From: Streptomyces sp. Je 1-79
GTDB lineage: Bacteria; Actinomycetota; Actinomycetes; Streptomycetales; Streptomycetaceae
NCBI RefSeq assembly: GCF_025195125.1
Contig: NZ_JAMGSL010000015.1
Location: 118,589-182,588 of the forward strand
Length of the DNA stretch: 64,000 nucleotides
Reading direction: 5' to 3'
The position numbers were made by a program, and so were the translations under genes. Positions 41,274-49,987 of this stretch are shown piece by piece (the stretch's first letter is position 1; the number at the start of each line of letters is the position of its first letter). Below the pieces are notes generated by a model, which worked only from the letters and a program-made list of their open reading frames with translations, was not told the DNA's origin and did not search any database.

Positions 41274-42452
41274 TCAGGCGAGCGCGCGCCCCAGCAGGTA
41301 GACGGCGGGCGCGGCGGCGGTCAGCGGGAGCGCGACGCCCGCGGTCATGTGGACGAACCGCGAGGGGTAGTCGTAGGAGGCGACCCGCAGCCCGATCAGG
41401 GCGCAGACCCCGGCGGCGAGGCCGAGCAGGGCCCCGGAGGTCCCCAGGTCGGTGAAGCCGCCGGCGGCGATCCCCGCACCCGCGGCGGCGAGCAGGGCCA
41501 CGACGACAGAGGCCGGGCCGGGGAGCGGGAGGGCGCGGGCCACGGTGGCGGCGGCCACCGCGAGGCCGCCGACGACGACGGCGTCGGGCGCGGCGCCGAG
41601 GTGTCCGGTGGCGAGGATCGTCAGCGCGGCCGAGGCGACGGTGGCCATCAGGCCGTACATGCGCTCGTCGGGGTCGGCGTGGCTGCGCAGCTGGAGGACG
41701 AGGGTGAGGAGCACCCAGACGCCGAGGGTGCCGAGGATCGCGGCGGGGGCGTACTCCCGGCCGGCGGCGAGCAGCGCGACGTCGGCGGCGAGGCCGCCCG
41801 CGAAGGCGAGGGCGATGCCCTGCCGGGCCGGCCACATGCCGTTGAGCCGGAACCAGCCGGCGGCGGTGACGGCCTGGAGCAGGACGAGCGGGACGAGCAG
41901 TCCGTACGGGCCGAGAGCTGCGCCACCGGCGAGCAGGACGCCGAGGACCGCGGTGAGGGCGGCCGGCTGGATCCCCGGCTGGATGATCGGCGAGCGGCCC
42001 TCCGCACGGGCGCGCTGGGCGTCGGTGAGGCGAGTGTGGCCGGAGGTGGTGGGGGCGGAGTACTCGGACGCCCCCGGAGCCACGGGGGCGCCCGGGGCCA
42101 CGGGGCCGGCCGGGTTCTCGTTCGGCAGCGGGTGGGCGGTGGCGGGCTGCGGAGGCAGGTACGCGGAGTCGGCGGCGAGGGGCTGGACGACCGGCTGGTA
42201 CTGCGTGTCCCAGGTCTGGCCCTCCCACGTCTGTGTCACGTGGGGGTCGTGAGGCTCCTGGTGCCCGTACTGCTGCTGCCGGTCGTACTGCTCCTGGCCG
42301 TACTGCTGCTCCTGGCCGTACGACTGCTGTCCGTGGTGCTGCTGTCCGTACTGCTCCGGGCCGTGCTGCTCCTGGCCGTACTGCTCCGGGCCGTACTGCT
42401 GCCGACTTCCCCGGTACGGGTCGTACGGCGGCTGCTGCTGGTCACTGCTCAT
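41274..42452 (-). CDS. Polytopic membrane protein with Gln/Tyr/Gly-rich N-terminus
   Basis: A 392-residue protein. About 75 N-terminal residues consist of QQYG, EQYG and QEQ repeats of low-complexity, prion-like composition. A Pro/Ala linker and eight to ten membrane helices (about residues 155-392) follow, including ALTAVLGVLLAGGAALGPYG and VVALLAAAGAGIAAGG. No transporter motif was recognised. Function unknown. The MoaD-like gene lies 10 bp upstream on the same strand. Confidence 0.78.
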   Translation of the reverse strand: MSSDQQQPPYDPYRGSRQQYGPEQYGQEQHGPEQYGQQHHGQQSYGQEQQYGQEQYDRQQQYGHQEPHDPHVTQTWEGQTWDTQYQPVVQPLAADSAYLPPQPATAHPLPNENPAGPVAPGAPVAPGASEYSAPTTSGHTRLTDAQRARAEGRSPIIQPGIQPAALTAVLGVLLAGGAALGPYGLLVPLVLLQAVTAAGWFRLNGMWPARQGIALAFAGGLAADVALLAAGREYAPAAILGTLGVWVLLTLVLQLRSHADPDERMYGLMATVASAALTILATGHLGAAPDAVVVGGLAVAAATVARALPLPGPASVVVALLAAAGAGIAAGGFTDLGTSGALLGLAAGVCALIGLRVASYDYPSRFVHMTAGVALPLTAAAPAVYLLGRALA

Positions 42453-42462
42453 GCTGTGCGGT

Positions 42463-42717
42463 TCACCCTCCTGCGAACGGCGGGAGCACCTCGACCGTGC
42501 CGCCCTCGGCAAGGCGTACGGTCTCATGCGCGCGGGTCCCGACGGGGTCACCGTCGATGAGGAACGAACACCGCTGGAGTACACGGACCAGCTCGCCCGG
42601 GTGCTTCGCGCGGGCGGCCTCCAGTGCGTCGGCCAGGTTCTCGGCGGTGTACGGCTCCTCGGCGACACCGGCGGCGGCCTTGGCCGCGGCCCAGTAGCGG
42701 ATGGTTCCCGCTGCCAT
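42463..42717 (-). CDS. MoaD/ThiS-family sulfur carrier
   Basis: An 84-residue beta-grasp protein that ends in the Gly-Gly required for thiocarboxylate formation (EVLPPFAGG). The N-terminus is TIRYWAAAKAAAGV, as in MoaD small subunits of molybdopterin synthase. No other moa gene lies nearby, so the partner is unknown. The ATG at 42717 was chosen; the upstream ATG at 42756 would add 13 atypical residues. Confidence 0.88.
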   Translation of the reverse strand: MAAGTIRYWAAAKAAAGVAEEPYTAENLADALEAARAKHPGELVRVLQRCSFLIDGDPVGTRAHETVRLAEGGTVEVLPPFAGG

Positions 42718-42762
42718 AGCGGCGCTCCCTTCGTTCGTGTGCGCGCCGGTGTCCATGATGGG

Positions 42763-43566
42763 CTATCGGCGGGTCAGCCAGTCCCCCACACGGCGCAGCA
42801 GCCCCTCGTCGGCCGCGTTCTCGGCGTGGCCCATGCCGTGCTCCAGCCACAGTTCGCACCCGCCGGCGGCGGCCAGCATCCGCGGGTGGTCGACGGGGAA
42901 GTACGGGTCGCGGTCGCCGTGCACGATCAGCAGCGGGGTCGGCGCGATCATCGGGACGGCCTCCACGGGCGACAGCGGTACGGGGTCCCAGTCACGGTTG
43001 TCGATCCGTGTCCGGAGCCCGTAGCGGCCGACCAGGCGGCCGAACGGCCGGGTGATCACCCAGTGGACGCGGCGCATCGAGGGCGTGCCCCGGTAGTACC
43101 AGCGGGCGGGGGCGCTGACGGCCACGACCGCGTCCGTGTGCCCGCCGGTGTCCCGTTCCATGGCCGCGTGGCGCAGGACGACCGAGCCGCCCATCGAGAA
43201 GCCGACGGTCGCCACGCGCGCGTGGCCGAGCTTCCGGGCCCAGCGCACCGCCGCCGCGAGGTCGAGCACCTCCCGGTCCCCGACGGTGGAGCGACCACCC
43301 GAACGGCCGTGTCCGCGGAAGGAGAACGTGACGACGGCGGCGTACGCGGAGAGTGTCCGTGCGGCGCGGCGGACGGCGGGCCGGTCGGCCGACCCCGTGA
43401 AGCCGTGGGCGAGGACGACGGCCGTTTCGGTGACACCTTGTGTACAGGGTTCGTAAACAGCCTCGATACGGACACCGTCGGCGGTGAGCAAAGTGGCACG
43501 CTGGGGTCGGGACGTGATCGAGGAAACATCCACGATGTGAAATCGGCCCTCTGCCTCGGAACTCAT
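42763..43566 (-). CDS. Alpha/beta hydrolase
   Basis: A 267-residue cytoplasmic enzyme. The oxyanion HG dipeptide is in VVLAHGFTG, the nucleophile elbow is GFSMGGS, an acidic residue lies in IVHGDRDPYFP, and the catalytic His is in GMGHAENA. It is probably an esterase or lipase-like enzyme of unknown substrate. It is divergent from glnR across 231 bp. Confidence 0.9.
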   Translation of the reverse strand: MSSEAEGRFHIVDVSSITSRPQRATLLTADGVRIEAVYEPCTQGVTETAVVLAHGFTGSADRPAVRRAARTLSAYAAVVTFSFRGHGRSGGRSTVGDREVLDLAAAVRWARKLGHARVATVGFSMGGSVVLRHAAMERDTGGHTDAVVAVSAPARWYYRGTPSMRRVHWVITRPFGRLVGRYGLRTRIDNRDWDPVPLSPVEAVPMIAPTPLLIVHGDRDPYFPVDHPRMLAAAGGCELWLEHGMGHAENAADEGLLRRVGDWLTRR

Positions 43567-43588
43567 GTGAGCTATTCTGCTTGCCAGA

Positions 43589-43620
43589 GGATCCGGGCAA
43601 CGCAGCCCCCGGGTCCTTTT
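43589..43620 (+). terminator. Intrinsic terminator in the glnR upstream region
   Basis: GGATCCGGG pairs with CCCGGGTCC with one G-T pair, followed by TTTTGTGTTT. It has the most canonical T tract in the window. It lies between two divergent genes, about 180 bp upstream of glnR, so it may be a leader attenuator or end a short RNA. Confidence 0.65.
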
Positions 43621-43732
43621 GTGTTTCCGGACCGTTGTTACGGCCGGATGAACAAAAGCTCTCAGGGCGCGAGAGCCAGCAGTGAGCAAGTGCCGCAGCA
43701 GTCCTCGCAGGGACCGAGGAGGAACCGACGTC

Positions 43733-43801
43733 ATGGACGAGCGAACCGAGCACGACCGACCGACGACACAGTCGACCACGCGGGTGGGTGGGGTGCGATG
43801 A
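43733..43801 (+). CDS. 22-codon leader ORF coupled to glnR
   Basis: The ATG at 43733 is preceded by a perfect AGGAGG (43717-43722) with a ten-base gap. The 22 codons begin MDERTEHDRPTTQ and end VGGVR. The stop TGA overlaps the glnR start as ATGA (43798-43801), so translation of the two is likely coupled. The peptide is hydrophilic and rich in Thr, Arg and Asp/Glu. No family is known. Whether the peptide itself matters cannot be told from sequence. Confidence 0.6.
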   Translation: MDERTEHDRPTTQSTTRVGGVR

Positions 43802-44595
43802 GTTCACTGCTGCTCCTGACCAACGCGCTCCAGCCGTCGACCGAGGTGCTTCCCGCGCTCGGCCTGCTGCTGCACAACGTGCGGGTGGCCCCGGCCGAGG
43901 GACCCGCGCTGGTGGACACCCCCGGCGCGGACGTCATCCTCGTCGACGGCCGCCGTGACCTTCCGCAGGTGCGCAGCCTCTGTCAGCTGCTGCGTTCGAC
44001 CGGGCCCGGCTGCCCGTTGATCCTCGTCGTGACGGAGGGCGGTCTCGCGGCCGTCACCGCCGACTGGGGGATCGACGACGTGCTGCTCGACACCGCGGGC
44101 CCGGCCGAGGTCGAGGCCCGGCTGCGGCTGGCGATGGGGCGGCAGCAGATCGTGGCCGACGACTCCCCGATGGAGATCCGCAACGGCGATCTGTCGGTGG
44201 ACGAGGCGACGTACAGCGCGAAGCTCAAGGGCCGGGTCCTGGACCTGACCTTCAAGGAGTTCGAGCTCCTGAAGTACCTCGCGCAGCACCCGGGCCGGGT
44301 CTTCACCCGCGCCCAACTCCTCCAGGAGGTCTGGGGGTACGACTACTTCGGCGGCACCCGTACGGTCGACGTCCACGTGCGGCGGCTGCGGGCCAAGCTC
44401 GGCCCCGAGCACGAGTCGCTGATCGGCACCGTCCGTAACGTCGGCTACCGCTTCGTCACCCCGGAGAAGGTCGAGCGGGCCGCCGAGGAGGCGCGGGCGC
44501 AGGAGAAGGCCCGGGTCAAGGACGCCGCGCGCGATGTCACCCCCGCGGAGGACGGGAACGTGGCGGAAGCCACAGCGCGACCTGCCGGTAGGTAG
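43798..44595 (+). CDS. glnR: GlnR, global nitrogen regulator
   Basis: A 265-residue OmpR-type orphan response regulator that activates ammonium assimilation genes such as glnA, amtB and glnII in Streptomyces. The N-terminal receiver-like domain starts SSLLLLTNALQPSTEVLPAL. It has one conserved Asp (ADVILVDGRR) but an atypical phosphorylation pocket, as known for GlnR. The C-terminal winged helix has LDLTFKEFELLKYLAQHPGR and YFGGTRTVDVHVRRLR. The C-terminal tail is Ala/Glu-rich. The start overlaps the stop of a small upstream ORF. Sequence and position match the S. coelicolor gene well. Confidence 0.95.
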   Translation: MSSLLLLTNALQPSTEVLPALGLLLHNVRVAPAEGPALVDTPGADVILVDGRRDLPQVRSLCQLLRSTGPGCPLILVVTEGGLAAVTADWGIDDVLLDTAGPAEVEARLRLAMGRQQIVADDSPMEIRNGDLSVDEATYSAKLKGRVLDLTFKEFELLKYLAQHPGRVFTRAQLLQEVWGYDYFGGTRTVDVHVRRLRAKLGPEHESLIGTVRNVGYRFVTPEKVERAAEEARAQEKARVKDAARDVTPAEDGNVAEATARPAGR

Positions 44596-44619
44596 GTCAC
44601 CCCGCGTAGACTGCCGCGC

Positions 44620-45645
44620 GTGGCCAAGGTGACGCGGGATGACGTAGCGCGACTGGCGGGTACTTCGACCGCGGTCGTGAGTTACGTCATCAACAACGGA
44701 CCCCGGCCGGTTGCCCCGGCCACGCGCGAGCGTGTACTCGCCGCCATCAAGGAGCTGGGCTACCGGCCCGACCGGGTGGCGCAGGCGATGGCGTCGCGCC
44801 GCACGGACCTCATAGGCATGATCGTCCCGGACGCGCGCCAGCCGTTCTTCGCGGAGATGGCGCACGCGGTCGAGCAGGCCGCCGCCGAGCGCGGAAAGAT
44901 GGTCCTCGTCGGCAATTCGGACTACCGCGACGAGCGCGAGGTCCACTACCTCCGCGCGTTCCTCGGCATGCGGGTCTCCGGGCTGATCCTGGTCAGCCAG
45001 GGCATGAGCGAGCGGGCCGCGAGCGAGATCGAGGCCTGGGACGCGCGTGTGGTGCTGCTGCACGAGCGGCCGGAGGCGCTGGACGACGTCGCGGTCGTCA
45101 CGGACGACATCGGCGGCGCCCAGCTCGCCACCCGGCACCTGCTGGAGCACGGGCACCCGTACGTGGCCTGTCTCGGCGGCGTTCCGAACACCCCGGCGGT
45201 CGGCGACCCGGTCGCCGACCACGAGGAGGGCTGGCGGCGGGCGATGCTGGAGGCCGGCCGCTCGATCGAGGGCCGGCTCTTCGAGGCTCCGTACAACCGC
45301 TACGACGCGTACCAGATCGCGCTGAAGATCCTCTCCGGCCCGGACCGGCCGCCGGCGATCTTCTGCTCCACGGACGACCAGGCCTTCGGTGTGCTGCGGG
45401 CCGCGCGCGAGCTGCGGATCGACGTGCCGACGGAGCTGGCGGTGGCGGGCTTCGACGACGTGAAGGAAGCGGCGCTGACGGATCCGCCGCTGACGACGGT
45501 CTCCTCGGACCGCCCGGCGATGGCCCGGGCCGCGGTGGATCTCGTCCTGGACGACTCGCTGCGGGTCGTGGGCTCGAAGCGCGAGCGGGTGAAGCAGTTC
45601 CCGTCGGCACTGGTGATCCGCCGCTCCTGCGGCTGCGACGGCTGA
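44620..45645 (+). CDS. LacI-family regulator
   Basis: A 341-residue repressor from a GTG start. The N-terminal HTH is VTRDDVARLAGTSTAVVSYV, followed by NNGPRPVAPATRERV and the hinge ELGYRPDRVAQAMASRR. A sugar-binding-protein-like core domain follows. It lies 24 bp after glnR on the same strand. The effector is unknown, and no sugar operon is adjacent. Confidence 0.93.
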   Translation: MAKVTRDDVARLAGTSTAVVSYVINNGPRPVAPATRERVLAAIKELGYRPDRVAQAMASRRTDLIGMIVPDARQPFFAEMAHAVEQAAAERGKMVLVGNSDYRDEREVHYLRAFLGMRVSGLILVSQGMSERAASEIEAWDARVVLLHERPEALDDVAVVTDDIGGAQLATRHLLEHGHPYVACLGGVPNTPAVGDPVADHEEGWRRAMLEAGRSIEGRLFEAPYNRYDAYQIALKILSGPDRPPAIFCSTDDQAFGVLRAARELRIDVPTELAVAGFDDVKEAALTDPPLTTVSSDRPAMARAAVDLVLDDSLRVVGSKRERVKQFPSALVIRRSCGCDG

Positions 45646-45805
45646 CGCTCCCCCGGGGCCTCGGGACTCCAGGGCACCGGGACTTCGAGGCCTCGGGCCC
45701 CGGCCGGCAGGTCCCCGGCGCCTTTATTTCGGGCATACAGGCTTCTGTCGGGCTTCTCAGGCCCTCCTCAGAGAGCTCTCATGAACGGCTCCGAGAGTCT
45801 TTCCC

Positions 45806-46873
45806 ATGACGGACCACCAGCAGCAGCCGCAGCAGCCGTACTACCCGCCGCAGCCTCCGAGGCCGCCGTACGACCCGACGGAGCCCGTCACGACGGAGCC
45901 GGGTACGACGATCTGGCCCTCGGGGGGCCACGTGCCTCCGGCCTTCACTCCCCCGCCGCCGCCCGCGCCCGCCGCGGAGGCCCCCCTCCCGCGCCGGCGC
46001 GCCAAGCGGGGCGTCGGGCTCCTCGCCGCCGTGGCGATCGCCGCGGCCGCGATCGGTGGCGGCACCGCCACCCTGGTGCAGCAGCTGACCGCGGACAGCG
46101 CCCCGACCGCGTCCGGCGTCAGCGGGACGAACGTCTCCGCGAGCAGCAAGGGCACGGTCGCCGGGGTGGCCGAGGCCGTCTCGCCGTCGATCGTGGAGAT
46201 CTCCGCGAGCTCCGCCTCCGGCAAGTCCACCGGCTCCGGCGTGATCATCACGAGCGACGGTGAGATCGTCACCAACAACCACGTGATCTCCGGCGCCTCC
46301 GCGATCAGCGTGCAGCTGTCGAACGGGAAGACGTACGAGGCGAAGGTCGTCGGGACCGACCCGGGCAAGGACCTGGCGCTGATCAAGCTGGAGGGCGCGT
46401 CCGGGCTGAAGGCGGCCACGCTCGGGAACTCCGACGACGTGAAGGTCGGCGACGAGGTCGTGGCGATCGGCTCCCCCGAGGGCCTGACGGGCACCGTCAC
46501 CAGCGGCATCGTCTCCGCGCTCGACCGTGATGTGACGGTGGCCAAGGACGACGGCCAGGACCAGCGGCAACAGCAGCAGTACGACCCGCGACAGGGCTGG
46601 CCCTTCGAGTTCGGCGGGCAGGAGTTCAACGGGGACACCGGTTCGTCGAAGACGACGTACAAGGCGCTCCAGACGGACGCCTCGCTGAACCCGGGGAATT
46701 CCGGCGGCGCGCTGATCAATATGAACGGCGAGATCATCGGAATCAATTCGGCCATGTACTCGCCGAGTTCTTCGAACGGTTCTTCGGCCGGAAGTGTCGG
46801 CCTCGGATTCGCCATCCCGGTGAACACGCTCAAGGCCGATCTCGACGACCTCCGGGACGGCGGAGCGAACTGA
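45806..46873 (+). CDS. HtrA/DegP-type serine protease without PDZ domain
   Basis: A 355-residue membrane-anchored protease. A Pro/Gln-rich cytoplasmic N-terminus (about residues 1-62) is followed by a membrane helix (about 69-92) and an extracytoplasmic trypsin-like domain. The catalytic triad is His159 (TNNHV), Asp189 (KDLALIK) and Ser299 (NPGNSGG). The protein ends right after the protease fold, so the usual HtrA PDZ domain is missing. It lies directly upstream of an MprAB-like two-component system, as pepD lies beside mprAB in mycobacteria. Envelope-stress control by that system is inferred. Confidence 0.92.
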   Translation: MTDHQQQPQQPYYPPQPPRPPYDPTEPVTTEPGTTIWPSGGHVPPAFTPPPPPAPAAEAPLPRRRAKRGVGLLAAVAIAAAAIGGGTATLVQQLTADSAPTASGVSGTNVSASSKGTVAGVAEAVSPSIVEISASSASGKSTGSGVIITSDGEIVTNNHVISGASAISVQLSNGKTYEAKVVGTDPGKDLALIKLEGASGLKAATLGNSDDVKVGDEVVAIGSPEGLTGTVTSGIVSALDRDVTVAKDDGQDQRQQQQYDPRQGWPFEFGGQEFNGDTGSSKTTYKALQTDASLNPGNSGGALINMNGEIIGINSAMYSPSSSNGSSAGSVGLGFAIPVNTLKADLDDLRDGGAN

Positions 46874-46893
46874 ACGCGTGCGAGGCTGGCACC

Positions 46894-47619
46894 ATGACTG
46901 GCCCGGTGAATGAAGGCGACCGCATCCTCATCGTCGACGACGAGCCCGCCGTACGGGAGGCGCTGCGGCGGAGTCTCGCCTTCGAGGGGTACGGGACGGA
47001 GGAGGCGGTCGACGGGGTCGACGCGCTCGCCCGGATGGAGTCGTACGCCCCCGATCTCGTCGTGCTCGACGTGCAGATGCCCCGGATGGACGGGCTGACG
47101 GCGGCGCGCCGGATCCGGGCGTCCGGCTCGACCGTGCCGATCCTGATGCTGACGGCGCGGGACACGGTCGGCGACCGGGTGACCGGGCTGGACGCGGGCG
47201 CCGACGACTACCTGGTGAAGCCCTTCGAGCTGGACGAGCTCTTCGCCCGGATCCGGGCGCTGTTGCGGCGCAGCTCGTACGCGAGCGCGGCCGAGGCGGC
47301 GCCCGAGGGCGATGTGCTGAGCTTCGGTGATCTGCGGATGGACCTGGCGACCCGCGAGGTGACGCGGTCCGGGCGGGCGGTGGAGCTCACGCGGACGGAG
47401 TTCACCCTGCTGGAGATGTTCCTGGCGCATCCGCGCCAGGTGCTGACGCGTGAGCAGATCCTGAAGGCGGTGTGGGGCTTCGACTTCGAGCCGAGCTCGA
47501 ACTCGCTCGACGTGTACGTGATGTATCTGCGGCGGAAGACGGAGGCGGGCGGCGAGCCGCGCCTGGTGCACACGGTGCGGGGCGTGGGGTACGTGCTGCG
47601 CGGCGGAGGTCCTGAGTGA
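46894..47619 (+). CDS. OmpR-family response regulator, MprA-like
   Basis: A 241-residue regulator. The receiver domain has IVDDEPAVRE, phospho-acceptor Asp59 in LVVLDVQMPRMDG, and Lys in DYLVKPFE. The C-terminal winged helix has ELTRTEFTLLEMFLAHPRQV and SNSLDVYVMYLRRK. It overlaps the kinase start by four bases (GTGA). Similarity and the adjacent HtrA gene suggest a relative of mycobacterial MprA. Confidence 0.93.
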   Translation: MTGPVNEGDRILIVDDEPAVREALRRSLAFEGYGTEEAVDGVDALARMESYAPDLVVLDVQMPRMDGLTAARRIRASGSTVPILMLTARDTVGDRVTGLDAGADDYLVKPFELDELFARIRALLRRSSYASAAEAAPEGDVLSFGDLRMDLATREVTRSGRAVELTRTEFTLLEMFLAHPRQVLTREQILKAVWGFDFEPSSNSLDVYVMYLRRKTEAGGEPRLVHTVRGVGYVLRGGGPE

Positions 47620-49040
47620 GGGGTCCGGTGGAGTGGTTCCGGTCGCGGCCGCTGCGGTCGAGGCTCGCGCTGCTCACGGCGACGGCGGTCGCGGTGGCGG
47701 TCGCGGCGGTGTCGCTGGCGTGCTGGTTCGTGACGCGGGCGCAGCTGGAGGCGGAGCTGGACTCCTCGCTGCGCAGCAGCCGGCTGGACGCCGGGTCGGT
47801 GCAGGCGCTGCTGGCGACGTGCCGGGACCGGAGCGAGGCGCCGGTCGCGGCCGCCGGCTCGTACACGGTCCAGATCATCCTGACCGACGGGACGGTCTGC
47901 ACGTCCGGGAGGTCGCCGGTGGCGGCGGAGGAGACCGACCTGGCGGTGGCGCGCGGGCAGTTGGAGTACGCGCTGCACACGACGAAGGCCGACGACGGCA
48001 CCGAGATGCGGGTCTACACGTATCCGGTGCGGCAGGGCCCGGTGGGGCTCGGGGTGTCGGTGGCGCGGCCGCTGTCCGAGATCGACAACTCGATGGGGAC
48101 GCTGGGCTGGGTGCTGCTGCTGGTCTCCGGGATCGGTGTCGTCGGCGCGGGGGCGGCGGGTCTGTGGGTGGCGAGGACCGGGCTCGAACCGGTGAACCGG
48201 CTGACGGGTGCGGTGGAGCACGTGGCCGCGACGGAGGATCTGACGGTGCGGATCCCGGTCGAGGGCGAGGACGAGATCGCGCGGCTCTCGCGCTCCTTCA
48301 ACGCGATGACGGCCGCGCTCGCGGTCTCGCGGGACCGGCAGTCGCAGCTGATCGCGGACGCGGGCCATGAGCTGCGGACGCCGTTGACCTCGTTGCGTAC
48401 CAACATCGAGCTGCTGGCCCGCAGCGAGGAGACGGGCCGCGCCCTGCCGCCCGAGGACCGGCGGGCCCTGATGGCGTCGGTGAAGGCGCAGATGACGGAG
48501 CTGGCGGCGCTCATCGGCGACCTCCAGGAGCTGGCCCGCCCGGACGCGGTGCAGCCGGGCCCGCTGGAGGTCGTACCGCTTCACACGATCCTGCGGTCGG
48601 CGCTGGACCGGGCGCGGCTGCGCGGTCCCGAGCTGACCTTCGTCGCGGACCTGGCGCCCTGGTACGTCCGGGCGGAACCGGCGGCGCTCGAGCGCGCCCT
48701 GGTGAACATCCTGGACAACGCGGTGAAGTTCTCGCCGCCGCGGGGCACGGTGGAGGTGGCCCTGATGCGGGGCGAGGTGACGGTCCGCGACCACGGCCCG
48801 GGCATCCCGCCGGAGGAGCTCCCCCATGTCTTCGACCGTTTCTGGCGCTCGCCGTCGGCGCGCAGCCTGCCCGGTTCGGGCCTGGGCCTGTCGATCGTGG
48901 CCCGTACGGTCCACCAGGCGGGCGGCACGGTGGCCCTGACGGCGGCGGAGGGCGGCGGCACGTCCGCGGTGCTGCGTCTGCCGGGCGCGCCGACGCCCCC
49001 GCCGTCAGTTGTGGCGGAGGAGGGAGTCGACCAGGCCTGA
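47616..49040 (+). CDS. Sensor histidine kinase, MprB-like
   Basis: A 474-residue membrane kinase. Membrane helices lie at about residues 17-40 and 165-187, flanking an extracytoplasmic sensor of about 120 residues with two Cys. A HAMP domain follows, then the H box DAGHELRTPL with His251, the N box NILDNAVKFSP, and the G boxes DHGPGIP and GSGLGLSIV. It pairs with the preceding regulator. The last 36 bp overlap the convergent PI-PLC-like gene. Confidence 0.93.
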   Translation: MRGPVEWFRSRPLRSRLALLTATAVAVAVAAVSLACWFVTRAQLEAELDSSLRSSRLDAGSVQALLATCRDRSEAPVAAAGSYTVQIILTDGTVCTSGRSPVAAEETDLAVARGQLEYALHTTKADDGTEMRVYTYPVRQGPVGLGVSVARPLSEIDNSMGTLGWVLLLVSGIGVVGAGAAGLWVARTGLEPVNRLTGAVEHVAATEDLTVRIPVEGEDEIARLSRSFNAMTAALAVSRDRQSQLIADAGHELRTPLTSLRTNIELLARSEETGRALPPEDRRALMASVKAQMTELAALIGDLQELARPDAVQPGPLEVVPLHTILRSALDRARLRGPELTFVADLAPWYVRAEPAALERALVNILDNAVKFSPPRGTVEVALMRGEVTVRDHGPGIPPEELPHVFDRFWRSPSARSLPGSGLGLSIVARTVHQAGGTVALTAAEGGGTSAVLRLPGAPTPPPSVVAEEGVDQA

Positions 49041-49871
49041 GCGGGTGTTCGGGAAGTCCAGGGCGACGATGCCCAGGCCCTTCCAGGCGCGTGCCGTGCC
49101 GTCCAGGAAGCCGTGGACGCGGGGGTTGAGGTTGTCGGAGTTCCAGCGCGGCGGCAGGGACGCGGACGTGCTGACGAAGTTGATGTAGAGCTTGCCCGGC
49201 TGCTCGACGGCCCGGCGGAAATGGGCCTCGATCTGGGGGTACTTGGCGTTCGGCAGGGCGTTCCAGTCGTCCTGGAGCGCGATGGCCCCGCCGTCCCACC
49301 ACTTGAGGCCGGGCAGGCCGCCGTTGTCGGCGATGAGGACGACCTTGCCGCGGGCCTCACCCAGGGCGGGGAGCGTGTCGCCGATGCGGAAGAGGGGGCG
49401 CCAGCCCCGGTTGTCGAGGTAGTCGTCGAAGACGGCCCGGAAGGTGGCGTCGGAGTCCGACGAGTACTCCTGCTTGACCCGCATCAGGACGGTCTCGGAG
49501 GGGTGGGCGGCGAGGAAGTCGCGGCAGGCGACGAGGACGTCGCCGAACATCATGTTCTGGTACGAGGCGCCGTGGTGGATGGCGAAGGAGCCGCCGGTGA
49601 CCCGGCAGCGGATGTCGAGGAACCGGATTCCGGAGGCGAGCTGCTGCGCGACGGTGGTGTTCTGGCACTCGGACCAGGGGCCGCCGAAGCGGGCGCCGGA
49701 GTCGTGGGTGCCGGGGATGGTGAGCTTCTGGAGCGGGGTGGGGTCGCCGTGGCCGGCCATCCAGTCCTGGGGCCCGAGGGCTCCGCGGACGCGCGCCCGG
49801 GCGGGCGCGGATCCGATGAGGACGGTGGCGCCGGCTGCCGCGGCTCCCGCGAGAAGGCTTCGTCGGTCCAT
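49005..49871 (-). CDS. Exported PI-PLC X-domain protein
   Basis: A 288-residue secreted protein of the phosphatidylinositol-specific phospholipase C family. The Tat-like signal starts MDRRSLLAGAAAAGATVLIG. Catalytic His56 is in IPGTHDSGA, and the second catalytic His (99 or 100) is in FAIHHGAS. FLDIRCR and MRVKQEYS complete the X-domain pattern. It probably cleaves phosphoinositides extracellularly. It is monocistronic and convergent with the kinase gene. Confidence 0.9.
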   Translation of the reverse strand: MDRRSLLAGAAAAGATVLIGSAPARARVRGALGPQDWMAGHGDPTPLQKLTIPGTHDSGARFGGPWSECQNTTVAQQLASGIRFLDIRCRVTGGSFAIHHGASYQNMMFGDVLVACRDFLAAHPSETVLMRVKQEYSSDSDATFRAVFDDYLDNRGWRPLFRIGDTLPALGEARGKVVLIADNGGLPGLKWWDGGAIALQDDWNALPNAKYPQIEAHFRRAVEQPGKLYINFVSTSASLPPRWNSDNLNPRVHGFLDGTARAWKGLGIVALDFPNTRSGLVDSLLRHN

Positions 49872-49926
49872 GCGCGGAGTATGACGCGTACGCGTCAACA
49901 CGCGCCAGGGTCCGGCGGACACGAAA

Positions 49927-49960
49927 GGGGCGGCGGACCGTCGGAACGGTCCGCCGCCCC
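49927..49960 (-). terminator. Strong terminator of the 5'-nucleotidase gene
   Basis: A perfect 15-bp stem, GGGGCGGCGGACCGT / ACGGTCCGCCGCCCC, with the tetraloop CGGA. Read on the minus strand it is followed by TTTCG. It lies 27 bp after the nucleotidase stop. Confidence 0.9.
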
Positions 49961-49987
49961 CTGGGCGTCGCGGAGTTGCGTGCGGAG

